Notes under the pieces: model-generated
Databases searched by the model: none
Told to the model about the DNA's origin: nothing
What the model saw: only the letters and a program-made list of their open reading frames with translations
Shown here: one piece after another, positions 16,507-24,542 of the stretch
How positions within the stretch are numbered: position 1 is the first letter of the stretch
How the letters are laid out: every line of letters begins with the position of its first letter
Source: an uncultured Prevotellaceae bacterium
Lineage (GTDB): Bacteria > Bacteroidota > Bacteroidia > Bacteroidales > Bacteroidaceae
Reading direction: 5' to 3'
Length of the DNA stretch: 40,586 nt
NCBI GenBank assembly: GCA_902800585.1
Contig: CADCEW010000033.1
Coordinates: 1 to 40,586 of the forward strand
Made by a program: the position numbers and the translations under genes

Positions 16507-17640
16507 TCAATTTATCAACTTGATGCACTCTACAATGGTCTCTGCAATATATGTTGCCTGTTCGTCAGTGAGTTCATAGAAGAGGGGCAGACGCACGAGG
16601 CAGTCGCCATAATGGTCGCAATGAACGAGGGGCTCGCCTGTGAACTGGTCCTTGTAGTAGGTACTGGAGTGGAGCGGCAGGTAGTGGAAGACGGTATGTA
16701 TGTCATGCTTCTTGAGGGATGCCATCAGCTGGGTACGGAACTGCAACGTAGGACATACGAGATAGTACATGTGTCCATTATTGGTGGCATAGTCGGGGAT
16801 GTCAGGCAACTGGATGCCATCCTGCTCCACATGGTGGCGCAGGATGCTGTCGTAGATATGCCAGATGCGGAGACGTCTGCCCTGGATGTCCTCCAACTGT
16901 TCAATTTGTGCCCACAGGAAGGCGGCATTGAACTCAGAAGGCAGGAACGACGAACCGATGTCACACCATCCGTATTTGTTTACCATCCCCCGATAGAACT
17001 CGGCACGATTGGTGCCTTTCTCCCAGATAATCTCAGAGCGACGGATGAAACGCTCGTCGTTGACGACAAGCATACCACCCTCTCCACAGTTGATGTTCTT
17101 GGTTTCATGGAAAGAAAAAGCCCCCAGATGACCGATACCTCCAAGGGGACGACCCTTATAGAATGAGTCGATACTATGGGCGGCATCCTCGACGACAAGG
17201 AGGTTGTGTTCCTCTGCCAGTGCCATGATGGCATCCATGTCGCATGCCACACCCGCATAATGGACGACGACGATGACCTTTGTACGCTCATTGATGAGTG
17301 GACGGATGGTGTCGACAGTGATATTAGGATTCGCTGCCCCACTGTCGGCAAATACCACTTTTGCACCCTCTCGGAGGAAGGCGATGGCGGACGACACGAA
17401 GGTATAGGAAGGCACGATCACCTCGTCGCCAGGTTTCAGGTCGCAGAGCATGGCACACATCTCCAGCGCATCGGTACCCGAAGTCGTCAACAGGCATTTC
17501 TTGAAACCATAACGCTCCTCGAAGAACGCATGACATCGTTTGGTGAAATCACCATTTCCAGACATGGTCATCGACCCACATACTTCCTTGATATAATCGA
17601 GTTCACGTCCTGAACAATATGGCTTATTAAATGGAATCAT
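16507..17640 (-). CDS. wecE: dTDP-4-amino-4,6-dideoxygalactose transaminase
   Basis: 377 residues, the same length class as E. coli WecE/RffA and alike throughout: MIPFNKPYCSGRELDYIKEV, PGDEVIVPSYTFVSSAIAF, VHYAGVACDMDAIMALA, EDAAHSIDSFYKGRPLG, and SFHETKN with the PLP lysine at residue 181. It converts TDP-4-keto-6-deoxy-D-glucose to TDP-4-amino-4,6-dideoxy-D-galactose with glutamate as amino donor, in the cytoplasm, for a surface glycan containing Fuc4N(Ac). WecD-like acetyltransferase and RmlAB are not in the window, so they must be elsewhere. It shares a divergent, symmetric promoter with the GtrA gene. Close relatives make other TDP-amino sugars, so the product is likely rather than certain. 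Confidence 0.88.
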   Translation of the reverse strand: MIPFNKPYCSGRELDYIKEVCGSMTMSGNGDFTKRCHAFFEERYGFKKCLLTTSGTDALEMCAMLCDLKPGDEVIVPSYTFVSSAIAFLREGAKVVFADSGAANPNITVDTIRPLINERTKVIVVVHYAGVACDMDAIMALAEEHNLLVVEDAAHSIDSFYKGRPLGGIGHLGAFSFHETKNINCGEGGMLVVNDERFIRRSEIIWEKGTNRAEFYRGMVNKYGWCDIGSSFLPSEFNAAFLWAQIEQLEDIQGRRLRIWHIYDSILRHHVEQDGIQLPDIPDYATNNGHMYYLVCPTLQFRTQLMASLKKHDIHTVFHYLPLHSSTYYKDQFTGEPLVHCDHYGDCLVRLPLFYELTDEQATYIAETIVECIKLIN

Positions 17641-17659
17641 CGTCTTATCGCATTATTTT

Positions 17660-17692
17660 TTGCAAAGTTAATAATTTTTTATAACTTTGCAA
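17660..17692. promoter_or_regulatory. Symmetric overlapping divergent promoter (wecE / gtrA)
   Basis: Minus strand: TAACTTTG at 17670-17663 with TTG at 17692-17690, 19 bases apart. Plus strand: TAACTTTG at 17682-17689 with TTG at 17660-17662, 19 bases apart. The two promoters lie inside a near-perfect inverted repeat: TTTGCAAAGTTA, an AT spacer, and TAACTTTGCAAA. Each -33 TTG overlaps the inverted arm of the other -7 box. Confidence 0.8.
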
Positions 17693-17699
17693 ACAGAAT

Positions 17700-18083
17700 A
17701 TGGAAAAAAACACGATGGGCGAGGTAATCCGTTTCGGAATCGTGGGGGTCATCTCCACGGCATTGCACTATGGTATCTACTGGGTACTGCAGTACTGGAT
17801 GAATGTGAATATCGCCTATACCATCGGGTATGTACTGAGTTTTCTGGTTAACTACTACCTGACGGCACATTTCACCTTCAAGGAAAAGACATCTGCCAAG
17901 AACGGACTGGGGTTCGGCGGTGCCCACCTGTTTAACTACTGTCTGCAGATAGCCCTCCTGAACTTCTGGATATGGGTGGGGTTAAGCAAGGAGATAGCCC
18001 CTCTGGGTGTCTATGCCATCGCCGTACCTACCAACTTCCTCCTTGTCAGGTATGTCTTTAAACAATGGAAGAAGGGAGGATGA
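17700..18083 (+). CDS. GtrA family membrane protein
   Basis: 127 residues, nearly all membrane-embedded, with four predicted helices (about 9-30, 37-55, 75-95, 100-118). The start FGIVGVISTALHYGIYW and the mid segment YVLSFLVNYYLTAHFTF are the GtrA family pattern. GtrA proteins are thought to flip or present polyprenyl-phosphate sugars across the inner membrane for glycan modification. The next gene encodes a GtrB/DPM1-like GT2 enzyme, the usual partner, which strengthens the call. The ATG lies ten bases after the -7 box of the divergent promoter, leaving a leader of only a few bases. First gene of the plus-strand glycan operon (17700-20917). Confidence 0.88.
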   Translation: MEKNTMGEVIRFGIVGVISTALHYGIYWVLQYWMNVNIAYTIGYVLSFLVNYYLTAHFTFKEKTSAKNGLGFGGAHLFNYCLQIALLNFWIWVGLSKEIAPLGVYAIAVPTNFLLVRYVFKQWKKGG

Positions 18084-18136
18084 TTACTTACAACAAGATT
18101 GTGGTAGTTTGTGTTTAAATACGTAAAATACAATAT

Positions 18137-19066
18137 ATGGAAATATCAATTGTCAGTCCATGTTATGGAGCACCTACGCTGTTAAAATTGTTAGTGGAGC
18201 AGATTACGGAAGCTGTTGTCCCGTTGACAGACAGTTATGAGATTCTGTTGGTAGAAGACTATAGTCCAGACAATAGTCGCGAGATTATCCGCGAAATTTG
18301 TGCGGGAGACCCCCACGTAAAAGGCATCTTCCTCAGTAGGAACTTTGGTCAACAAGCCGCCCTGAATGCAGGTTATGACAATGCTCAAGGCGAATATGTT
18401 GTGACCCTCGACTGCGACCTGCAAAACCCGCCATCCCAGATTCGTGACCTATATCTGAAGGCAAAGGAAGGCTATGATATCGTATATGCCACCCGCCGTA
18501 ATCGTCCTGACAATTTCTTCATGACACAAGGATCGTATCTTTTCAATCGATTAATGGGATTCCTCACTGACACTCGTCAGGACGAGGCGGTCGCTGAGTT
18601 TGCCATCTTCAGCAAGAAAGTCGTCCAAGCCATGGCTGCCATGGGTGACTATCGTCGCTACTACCCCTTGATGACCCAATGGGTGGGTTTCAATACTGCC
18701 AAGGTCGATGTTGATCATGCCATACGAACAGACGGTAAGAAGTCGTCATATTCAATGAAGAAACGCCTTGAACTCGCTGTTACGACAGCCGTCAGTTTCT
18801 CGACCAAGTCATTACGTCTGATTGTCTATTTCGGAACCCTCGTAACCCTTGCCGCCATCATCGGAGCCATCGCCCTTGTCGTCAAGACGCTCATCATGGA
18901 CGAGCACGTCAGCGGCTGGGCAACCCTGTTCGTCTCCATGTGGTTCATTGCCGGCATTATGATTATGGTGATGGGTATCATCGCTGTCTATATCGGTAGC
19001 ATCTTCGATGAGGTGAAGAAGCGTCCGACCTACTTAATTTCAGAATTCGTTGAAGGCAAGAAATAG
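18137..19066 (+). CDS. Polyprenyl-phosphate glycosyltransferase, GT2 (GtrB/DPM1-like)
   Basis: 309 residues. GT-A domain in 1-220 with MEISIVSPCYG, the metal-binding DCD at 92-94 inside LDCDLQNPPSQI, and the SRNFGQQAALNAG signature of this subfamily. Two C-terminal transmembrane helices follow (about 228-255 and 264-293, WFIAGIMIMVMGIIAVYIGS). It should load a sugar from a nucleotide donor onto polyprenyl phosphate at the cytoplasmic face of the inner membrane, the reaction done by GtrB, DPM1 and ArnC relatives. It lies 53 bases after the GtrA gene; the pair would make and flip one lipid-linked sugar. The sugar (glucose or other) is not set by sequence. Confidence 0.88.
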   Translation: MEISIVSPCYGAPTLLKLLVEQITEAVVPLTDSYEILLVEDYSPDNSREIIREICAGDPHVKGIFLSRNFGQQAALNAGYDNAQGEYVVTLDCDLQNPPSQIRDLYLKAKEGYDIVYATRRNRPDNFFMTQGSYLFNRLMGFLTDTRQDEAVAEFAIFSKKVVQAMAAMGDYRRYYPLMTQWVGFNTAKVDVDHAIRTDGKKSSYSMKKRLELAVTTAVSFSTKSLRLIVYFGTLVTLAAIIGAIALVVKTLIMDEHVSGWATLFVSMWFIAGIMIMVMGIIAVYIGSIFDEVKKRPTYLISEFVEGKK

Positions 19067-19121
19067 TATTCGACAATTTGTATCTCTTGTATTCCTATAA
19101 AACTAAAGTGTATAAGAACTA

Positions 19122-19880
19122 ATGAACCAACAAATTTCTGTTGTTATCAACACATATAATGCTAGCAAATACCTAGCGCGAGTTCTTGATACGGTTAAGA
19201 ACTTTGATGAAATAGTAGTCTGCGACATGGAGTCTACTGACAATACCATTGCCATAGCCCGTGAGTATGGATGCAAAATCGTTACTTTCCCTAAAGCAGA
19301 CTATAAAAGTGCCGAACCTGCACGAACCTTTGCTATTCAGTCAGCAGCATCAGACTGGGTTCTTGTCGTGGATGCAGACGAACTCGTGAGTGAAGCATTA
19401 CGTTCCTATCTCTATGATTTTATCAAAGCACCTGGAGAGGTTCGTGGACTTTATATTCCCCGCAAAAATTACACTATGAAAGTATTCTTACCTTCATCAT
19501 ACCCAGATTATCAGTTACGTTTCTTCATCAAAGAAGGTACAACATGGCCTCCGTATGTTCACACTTTTCCATCAGTTCAGGGAGCACTAAGTTATATTCC
19601 TAAATCCAGAAAAGATTGTGCTTTTGAGCACCTTGATGACTCTACTCGCGCCACCATCAATCGTCTTAACAATTACACAGATAATGAGGTCGAGAAACGT
19701 GCAGGCAAAAAAGTCACTTTGTTTAAACTATTTGCTTCACCAACAATACGCTTCCTCAAACAATATTTCATAAAAGGTGGGGTGCTCTATGGCATTCCTG
19801 GTTATGTTCAAGCCATGCGCGAGGCACAATATAAATTCACCGCACTTTGTAAACTTTATGAGAAACAGATAAACTTGTAA
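19122..19880 (+). CDS. Glycosyltransferase, GT2 family (WaaE/KdtX-like)
   Basis: 252 residues, a single GT-A domain without membrane segments. It shows VVINTYNASKYLARVLDTV at the start, the CDMESTDNT segment, and the metal site VVDADELV near residue 86. The DADE motif and overall length match the WaaE/KdtX group, which adds glucose to the heptose/Kdo inner core of LPS. That substrate is an analogy only. It is the third gene of the plus-strand operon, 55 bases after the previous one and two bases before the GT90 gene, so tight coupling with the GT90 is likely. Confidence 0.82.
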   Translation: MNQQISVVINTYNASKYLARVLDTVKNFDEIVVCDMESTDNTIAIAREYGCKIVTFPKADYKSAEPARTFAIQSAASDWVLVVDADELVSEALRSYLYDFIKAPGEVRGLYIPRKNYTMKVFLPSSYPDYQLRFFIKEGTTWPPYVHTFPSVQGALSYIPKSRKDCAFEHLDDSTRATINRLNNYTDNEVEKRAGKKVTLFKLFASPTIRFLKQYFIKGGVLYGIPGYVQAMREAQYKFTALCKLYEKQINL

Positions 19881-19882
19881 AC

Positions 19883-20917
19883 ATGAAACGACTATTCTAC
19901 ATAATATTCCGTGGTGTACACATGAACCTAAAATTGCCATATATGGTTCGTGGGGTTCTCATGCTCATAATACCCAAATATTTCTATAGATACAAAAGGA
20001 AACTCATTCTAAAACGCTATGAGTCCCTTGACAACAAAGAGAAGGAATATATAGATTTTAGAGTGAACTACTACTGCAAGACACCTGAAAGGATTGTATT
20101 AGCAGACATCTATGAACAATTACCAAACGGAAAGGCTCCTTATAAAATCAGAAAACTACGGGATCATTCCTTTTTCAATAAGATTGGTAACACGGTTTAT
20201 TTCTTTGACACCTACGAATACACCAGATATTTCCCCCAAGATTTCAAATGGTTGCAACTTGTCGGTGATGTTTTCTACAAACTCCCTGCACCTGCCATCA
20301 CAAAGAGTAGGCTAATTCCCTCAAAAGAAGAATACTCTAATGAGATCATCATCAATCAGGATAAAATTCGACATTTCCGTTTTATTCATGACCCTATCAC
20401 ATGGGAAGAAAAAAAAGCACGTGTTCTTTTCCGTGGTGCATGTCATGGCAAACCGCGACGGGAATTATTCCTACGATTATTTATCAATAATCCCCTCTTC
20501 AATATTAAAGATACGGCACGTGACTCATCCAATCCACCTGAATGGCAACAGAAGAAAGAACTCACACTTTATGATCATTTGGAGTATCGTTATATCATGG
20601 CTCTTGAAGGTAATGATGTCGCATCCAATTTAAAATGGGTAATGTCTAGCAACAGTATAGCTGTCATGCCTCGTCCTACCTGTGAGACTTGGTTTATGGA
20701 AGGAGAACTTATCCCAAACTACCATTACATAGAAATACAGGAAGACTATACCGACCTCGTTGAGCGCATAGAATATTTTGAGGCACACCCCGAAGAAGCG
20801 AAGCTAATTGTACAGCATGCTCATGATTGGTGCTCACAATTCCAAAACAAAGACAGAGAGGATATGATAAGTGTACTCGTTCTACAGAAATACTTCAAAG
20901 CCAGCGGACAATTGTAA
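19883..20917 (+). CDS. Glycosyltransferase, GT90 (LpsA/CAP10-like)
   Basis: 344 residues. The segments KARVLFRGACHGKPRRELFL (about 170-190), LEYRYIMALEGNDVASNLKW and PRPTCETWFMEGELIPNYHY are the GT90/CAP10 fold signatures. Family members include the LPS glycosyltransferase LpsA of Pasteurellaceae and fungal and animal xylosyl/glucosyltransferases. It would add a sugar to the core oligosaccharide; the specific donor is unknown. It starts two bases after the GT2 stop codon and ends ten bases before the convergent GT11-like gene stop. Base composition is already more AT-rich here than in the 9-15 kb region. Confidence 0.82.
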   Translation: MKRLFYIIFRGVHMNLKLPYMVRGVLMLIIPKYFYRYKRKLILKRYESLDNKEKEYIDFRVNYYCKTPERIVLADIYEQLPNGKAPYKIRKLRDHSFFNKIGNTVYFFDTYEYTRYFPQDFKWLQLVGDVFYKLPAPAITKSRLIPSKEEYSNEIIINQDKIRHFRFIHDPITWEEKKARVLFRGACHGKPRRELFLRLFINNPLFNIKDTARDSSNPPEWQQKKELTLYDHLEYRYIMALEGNDVASNLKWVMSSNSIAVMPRPTCETWFMEGELIPNYHYIEIQEDYTDLVERIEYFEAHPEEAKLIVQHAHDWCSQFQNKDREDMISVLVLQKYFKASGQL

Positions 20918-20927
20918 GGATCTCACA

Positions 20928-21761
20928 TTATCTTATATTCCTAAAATTATTCTCGAATTTATCAAACTTCATATTTGCTGGAGAGGCTTCCTCCATCCAG
21001 CAAAGCGGAACGTCATGATACATGCTGGCCGTTAGAGAGAATGTACTCGGAGGTCCTATGATGGCATCGCATTCTGAGAGCATCATCATATCCTGGGCAG
21101 GATTGTTCTCTGGCATCACTATGAACTTTATTCTACTCTGACAGTTCTGGCACAGTTTCTCAAAATCATTGGTAGAGACTGTCTTGTCATTAGTTGAAAT
21201 GAATATCACAATATCCTTTGCAGTATTCTGACGCGCATACTCCATAACATATGCAGCATAAGTGGCATTGTCATAGTAAAATTTACCAGCATAAAAATCC
21301 TTATAGTCGCCCCGACGAATATGAAGCCCAAGACGTAGGGTATCAGTACTTTTTCCAGACATAGCTGTCTCCATACGTTTTTGCAGAGGCTCCGCATATT
21401 CCTCTCGCAATTGAAAGAGATCACAAATCTCATTCCTATACTCTAAAAACTCATCATAGAAGCGGACAAACCAGCCACTTACCACAAAATGGCGGTGGGT
21501 TTCCATATAACGTACCTTCTCTTCCCGATGGTCATCTCGTTTGAAACTTACCGTATGCAAAAGCCTCAGCGCTGCTGCATATTTTGCAAAGAGATACCAG
21601 AAGAAGCCTGCGTATCGAGTCTTCTGTATTTTAAAGTAAGGATACTTATAACTGAAGCGCATAGATATTACACGCTGATTATGCTTACGTCCCCAAGCAT
21701 AAACATGTGCGAACTGAAGAAGATTGTTGCACATCTGACTCTTATCTCTTGCGAAAATCAT
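20928..21761 (-). CDS. GT11-like fucosyltransferase
   Basis: 277 residues, no signal peptide. The key motif HIRRGDY at 147-153 is the GDP-binding signature of alpha-1,2-fucosyltransferases (GT11) and related GT-B enzymes. It is followed by IVIFISTNDK, FIVMPENNPAQDMMMLSECD and GPPSTFSLTASMYHD, which fit the C-terminal donor domain. The N-terminus (MIFARDKSQMCNNLLQFAHV) has the usual GT11 position but lacks the classic GGLGNQMFQ string, so it is a divergent member and transfer of fucose is not certain. It is the last gene of the long minus-strand operon (27285 to 20928), 24 bases after the SUMF1-like gene. Confidence 0.75.
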   Translation of the reverse strand: MIFARDKSQMCNNLLQFAHVYAWGRKHNQRVISMRFSYKYPYFKIQKTRYAGFFWYLFAKYAAALRLLHTVSFKRDDHREEKVRYMETHRHFVVSGWFVRFYDEFLEYRNEICDLFQLREEYAEPLQKRMETAMSGKSTDTLRLGLHIRRGDYKDFYAGKFYYDNATYAAYVMEYARQNTAKDIVIFISTNDKTVSTNDFEKLCQNCQSRIKFIVMPENNPAQDMMMLSECDAIIGPPSTFSLTASMYHDVPLCWMEEASPANMKFDKFENNFRNIR

Positions 21762-21785
21762 ATTACAAAACTTGTTATGTACATA

Positions 21786-22550
21786 CTATTGCGCCAAACG
21801 TAAACCCAGATTATCATCATGGCGCCAGTGAATAAAAATATTTCTATTTGAGATCCTTAAATAATAATCTGTATTATTATAACACCCACCCCTTATGATA
21901 CGGAAATTACGACGCGCTAAATTACTTGGTTTCTGCATAGGGTCCGTTCCGTATGGGTTATAGTAATCCTGACACCATTCCGATACATTGCCTGTCATAT
22001 CATACAAACCGAGTTCATTAGGTTTCTTTTGACGTACTGGCTGGTGCTTTTTCTTCAATGCTTCGGCATTTTTAAAACACCACGCCACCTCTTCAAGATT
22101 ATCACTTCCAGCATATCGATAATGTTTACTATAACAACCGCCACGTGCGGCATACTCCCATTCTGTCTCTGTGGGCAGACGGAAGTGTTGATGCGTCAAA
22201 ACATTGAGTTTAGCGATAAACTCCTGGCAGTCATCCCATGTAATCCATTCTACTGGATGATTCTCACCATGGAACTTTGATGGGTTCTTACCCATAACAG
22301 CCTCCCACAATTCTTGTGTTACCTCTGTCTCACCAAGATAGAACGATTTCACCGTAACACGATGCACAACCTCATCATCATCATGCTCACTCATTTCCTT
22401 CGTTGCTCCCATTTCCGACGAGCCCCCTTTGATGAATTTCATTGCGAATTTCACGCCATGAATATTATAATGTTTGTCTTTTTGAGCATAAGACAGAACA
22501 TTAAGCAGTAGTAAAAACAGGAGTATTGACAGTATTCTTTTCATAATCAT
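21786..22550 (-). CDS. Secreted SUMF1/FGE-fold protein without the FGE active-site cysteines
   Basis: 254 residues. Signal peptide after MIMKR (ILSILLFLLLLNVLSYAQ). The rest is a formylglycine-generating-enzyme-like domain: FYLGETEVTQELWEAVMG, PVEWITWDDCQEFIAKLN, FRLPTETEWEYAARGG, LGLYDMTGNVSEWCQDYY, and the end IIRGGCYNNTDYYLRISNRN. In true FGE, two cysteines follow RGGSW; here that stretch has only the Cys of RGGC, with Asn and Leu at the other places, so copper-dependent Cys oxidation is unlikely. It may act as a binding or structural domain like GldJ/GldK-type relatives. Its first 50 bases overlap the GT87 gene. The ATG at 22544 (third codon) is an alternative start. Confidence 0.82.
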   Translation of the reverse strand: MIMKRILSILLFLLLLNVLSYAQKDKHYNIHGVKFAMKFIKGGSSEMGATKEMSEHDDDEVVHRVTVKSFYLGETEVTQELWEAVMGKNPSKFHGENHPVEWITWDDCQEFIAKLNVLTHQHFRLPTETEWEYAARGGCYSKHYRYAGSDNLEEVAWCFKNAEALKKKHQPVRQKKPNELGLYDMTGNVSEWCQDYYNPYGTDPMQKPSNLARRNFRIIRGGCYNNTDYYLRISNRNIFIHWRHDDNLGLRLAQ

Positions 22551-23685
22551 ATGTTATTGTTCGATAAATAATAGTAAGCCAAATGAAGAAATAGATATAG
22601 ATATCTACAAAGAAGTGACCATTGATAAGGTCATGAACTGCAACTGGACAGAATACATCACAAGGCATGAGGCCCATGAAAATCACAAGTCCCCAAAAGA
22701 GTACCTTGTCCCAAAGAGTATGATTTTTCCACACGCAAAAATAGCACATCATATATCCTGGCAGGGAAATAACATAAGTGTGTGTCTCAGGACAATCACT
22801 AAAGAGAATCACAAAACCCATCATCGTGGCAAACACAGATGTTCTGAATTCTATTCTGTTCCATCGTTTGTGCATCAGGAAGAACATCGCCATGAGCAAT
22901 GAGAATACTACGACTTGCACCAACCTATAATTAGGCAAGAACAGAGGTTTCAAGCCGTAAGCAAAGAGTATGCCGCAAAAATCCGAATCACTATGATGCT
23001 GGTTTATCATCGCCATCCATTCCTGATATGTACTAATAAGCCCATCGAAACCAAGAGCTACTGCTGGCAATAACAACCAAAAGACAAAGCAACACAATGT
23101 TAGACCAACATTCCTCCAGAACTTAGGATAACACAATAGCAAGCCAAGCTCTATGCCACCATATACTTTAGAGCATAGGGCAAAGGTGAGAAGGAATATA
23201 GCCCAGAAATACTTTCCTCGCTCAAGAAGAGAGAAACCGAACAGAGCGACATAACATTGAACAATATTAAACTGACATGAGAATAATCCTTGTTCCAAGA
23301 CAAGAATAATACCAAGAAATATCTGTAGCCTATATTTACGGAAATACTCCGGTAAAGTCCAAACCGCAAGGAATGTAAGTGCATAATTTCCCATATTCCA
23401 CACAAACGGTCCAATATAGTGATGCAAAAAATAAACAGGAGCAAACACTATATTGAATGTCGGCAAATAAAGGAAATATATGTGCCGTGATTCAACATAC
23501 TCATTTGTGTATGGACTCATACCACTCCAAAAGTACATTGTGGAATCATAGTAGTCCATCCAGTTTGTGTTTCTTCCTCTTATTGTTTCGAGGAATGTTG
23601 CCACAAAGACAATAAGCAAACCGAGTGCAAAAACACACTTCGGATTGGAAAAAAAACTGTTAATAACACTAATAATCCTTTTCAT
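22501..23685 (-). CDS. GT87-family membrane mannosyltransferase-like protein
   Basis: 394 residues with about nine to ten transmembrane helices. The first loop contains the acidic pair in NWMDYYDSTMYFWSGMSPYT, the usual GT-C catalytic Asp site of GT87/DUF2029. The pattern IYFLYLPTFNIVFAPVYFL and ALCSKVYGGIELGLLLCYP also fits. GT87 enzymes use polyprenyl-phosphate sugars (mannose in the known cases) on the periplasmic face of the inner membrane. In this locus the lipid-linked sugar could be that made by the GtrB-like enzyme at 18137. The gene shares TAATG with the preceding DUF6492 gene and overlaps the SUMF1-like gene by 50 bases, so translation of the three is probably coupled. Confidence 0.78.
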   Translation of the reverse strand: MKRIISVINSFFSNPKCVFALGLLIVFVATFLETIRGRNTNWMDYYDSTMYFWSGMSPYTNEYVESRHIYFLYLPTFNIVFAPVYFLHHYIGPFVWNMGNYALTFLAVWTLPEYFRKYRLQIFLGIILVLEQGLFSCQFNIVQCYVALFGFSLLERGKYFWAIFLLTFALCSKVYGGIELGLLLCYPKFWRNVGLTLCCFVFWLLLPAVALGFDGLISTYQEWMAMINQHHSDSDFCGILFAYGLKPLFLPNYRLVQVVVFSLLMAMFFLMHKRWNRIEFRTSVFATMMGFVILFSDCPETHTYVISLPGYMMCYFCVWKNHTLWDKVLFWGLVIFMGLMPCDVFCPVAVHDLINGHFFVDIYIYFFIWLTIIYRTITYDYEKNTVNTPVFTTA

Positions 23686-24542
23686 TATGAATTGATTTTT
23701 AATTTTTTATTCTGCCGCATATAATCGGGGAAGGTAAGCGACCAACGACTTCCACTATATTTTCTTCGCAGAGTATCGTAATCCTTCATCTTACTATAAG
23801 GCAGACGTTTCTGAAACCATGGACGCAGCACCTTCTTCTGCACAAAATTACCGTATGTCTCAAACTCCGAGAATCCTGATATTGTGTTGAAATCCAAGTT
23901 ATCGAGAATTGCCTTTTGCCATGATTCCACTCCACAATTCCTGCTAATGGATTCCTGCAATTGAGCCACTTGTTCTTTGTCGAACAGCATCTTATGATCC
24001 ACATATGAGAGATTAAGAATCTCCAACTCTGGGAGTATACGATGTATCATATCGTAATAAAACTGATTTTCCTCATAGCTGAGGTAGAAAACCGTCTCTT
24101 TCTTTTCTGTGAGAAACACATGCGGACGTATCAACACATGGTCGGCATCAATGCAGAGATAATAACGACAACTGCCTATCTTACCTGACAATTTTACAAA
24201 TTGCTGGAAGAGCCATCCGCTTCTGTTCCGTCCGTCGTTGGTAATTATATTGAGACTCATAGGAGAATACCCGAATATAGAATTCTCATCAACAAAGACA
24301 AGGTCGTTTGTTTTGCAGAAAGAAAGAATCTCCCGCTGCACTGGTGCCACAATAAAAATCTCCTTCACCTTATTGGCTACACAGTGTCTTATACCATCCA
24401 GACATAAGGATAGTGTCCGCAAATCCTTGGAAATGATGGGTATCACAACATCTATTTCCTCTGTTGATGGTGTAAGTTCTGGAAAGTGCTTCCACGAAAA
24501 CCATCTATATCGTAATTCTCTCTTTTTCTTTTCCCAGTTCAT
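23685..24542 (-). CDS. DUF6492-type putative glycosyltransferase
   Basis: 285 residues, no membrane segment or signal peptide. It starts MNWEKKKRELRYRWFSWKHF, then IDVVIPIISKDLRTLSLCLD, a GT-A-like nucleotide fold. The metal-binding triad appears in YYLCIDADHVLIRP (near 135). Further segments FYLSYEENQFYYDM, SYVDHKMLFDKEQ and SGFSEFETYGNFV match the DUF6492 family, which is found in glycan clusters and presumed to be glycosyltransferases; activity is not established. Stop and start overlap with both neighbours (ATGA with the LtaS-like gene, TAATG with GT87), so it is mid-operon. Confidence 0.72.
   Translation of the reverse strand: MNWEKKKRELRYRWFSWKHFPELTPSTEEIDVVIPIISKDLRTLSLCLDGIRHCVANKVKEIFIVAPVQREILSFCKTNDLVFVDENSIFGYSPMSLNIITNDGRNRSGWLFQQFVKLSGKIGSCRYYLCIDADHVLIRPHVFLTEKKETVFYLSYEENQFYYDMIHRILPELEILNLSYVDHKMLFDKEQVAQLQESISRNCGVESWQKAILDNLDFNTISGFSEFETYGNFVQKKVLRPWFQKRLPYSKMKDYDTLRRKYSGSRWSLTFPDYMRQNKKLKINS

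Noticed and set aside
21786-22550. Calling this gene a formylglycine-generating enzyme (sulfatase maturase)
   Set aside because: The paired active-site cysteines after RGG are missing, and no C-x-P-x-R sulfatase is in the window.
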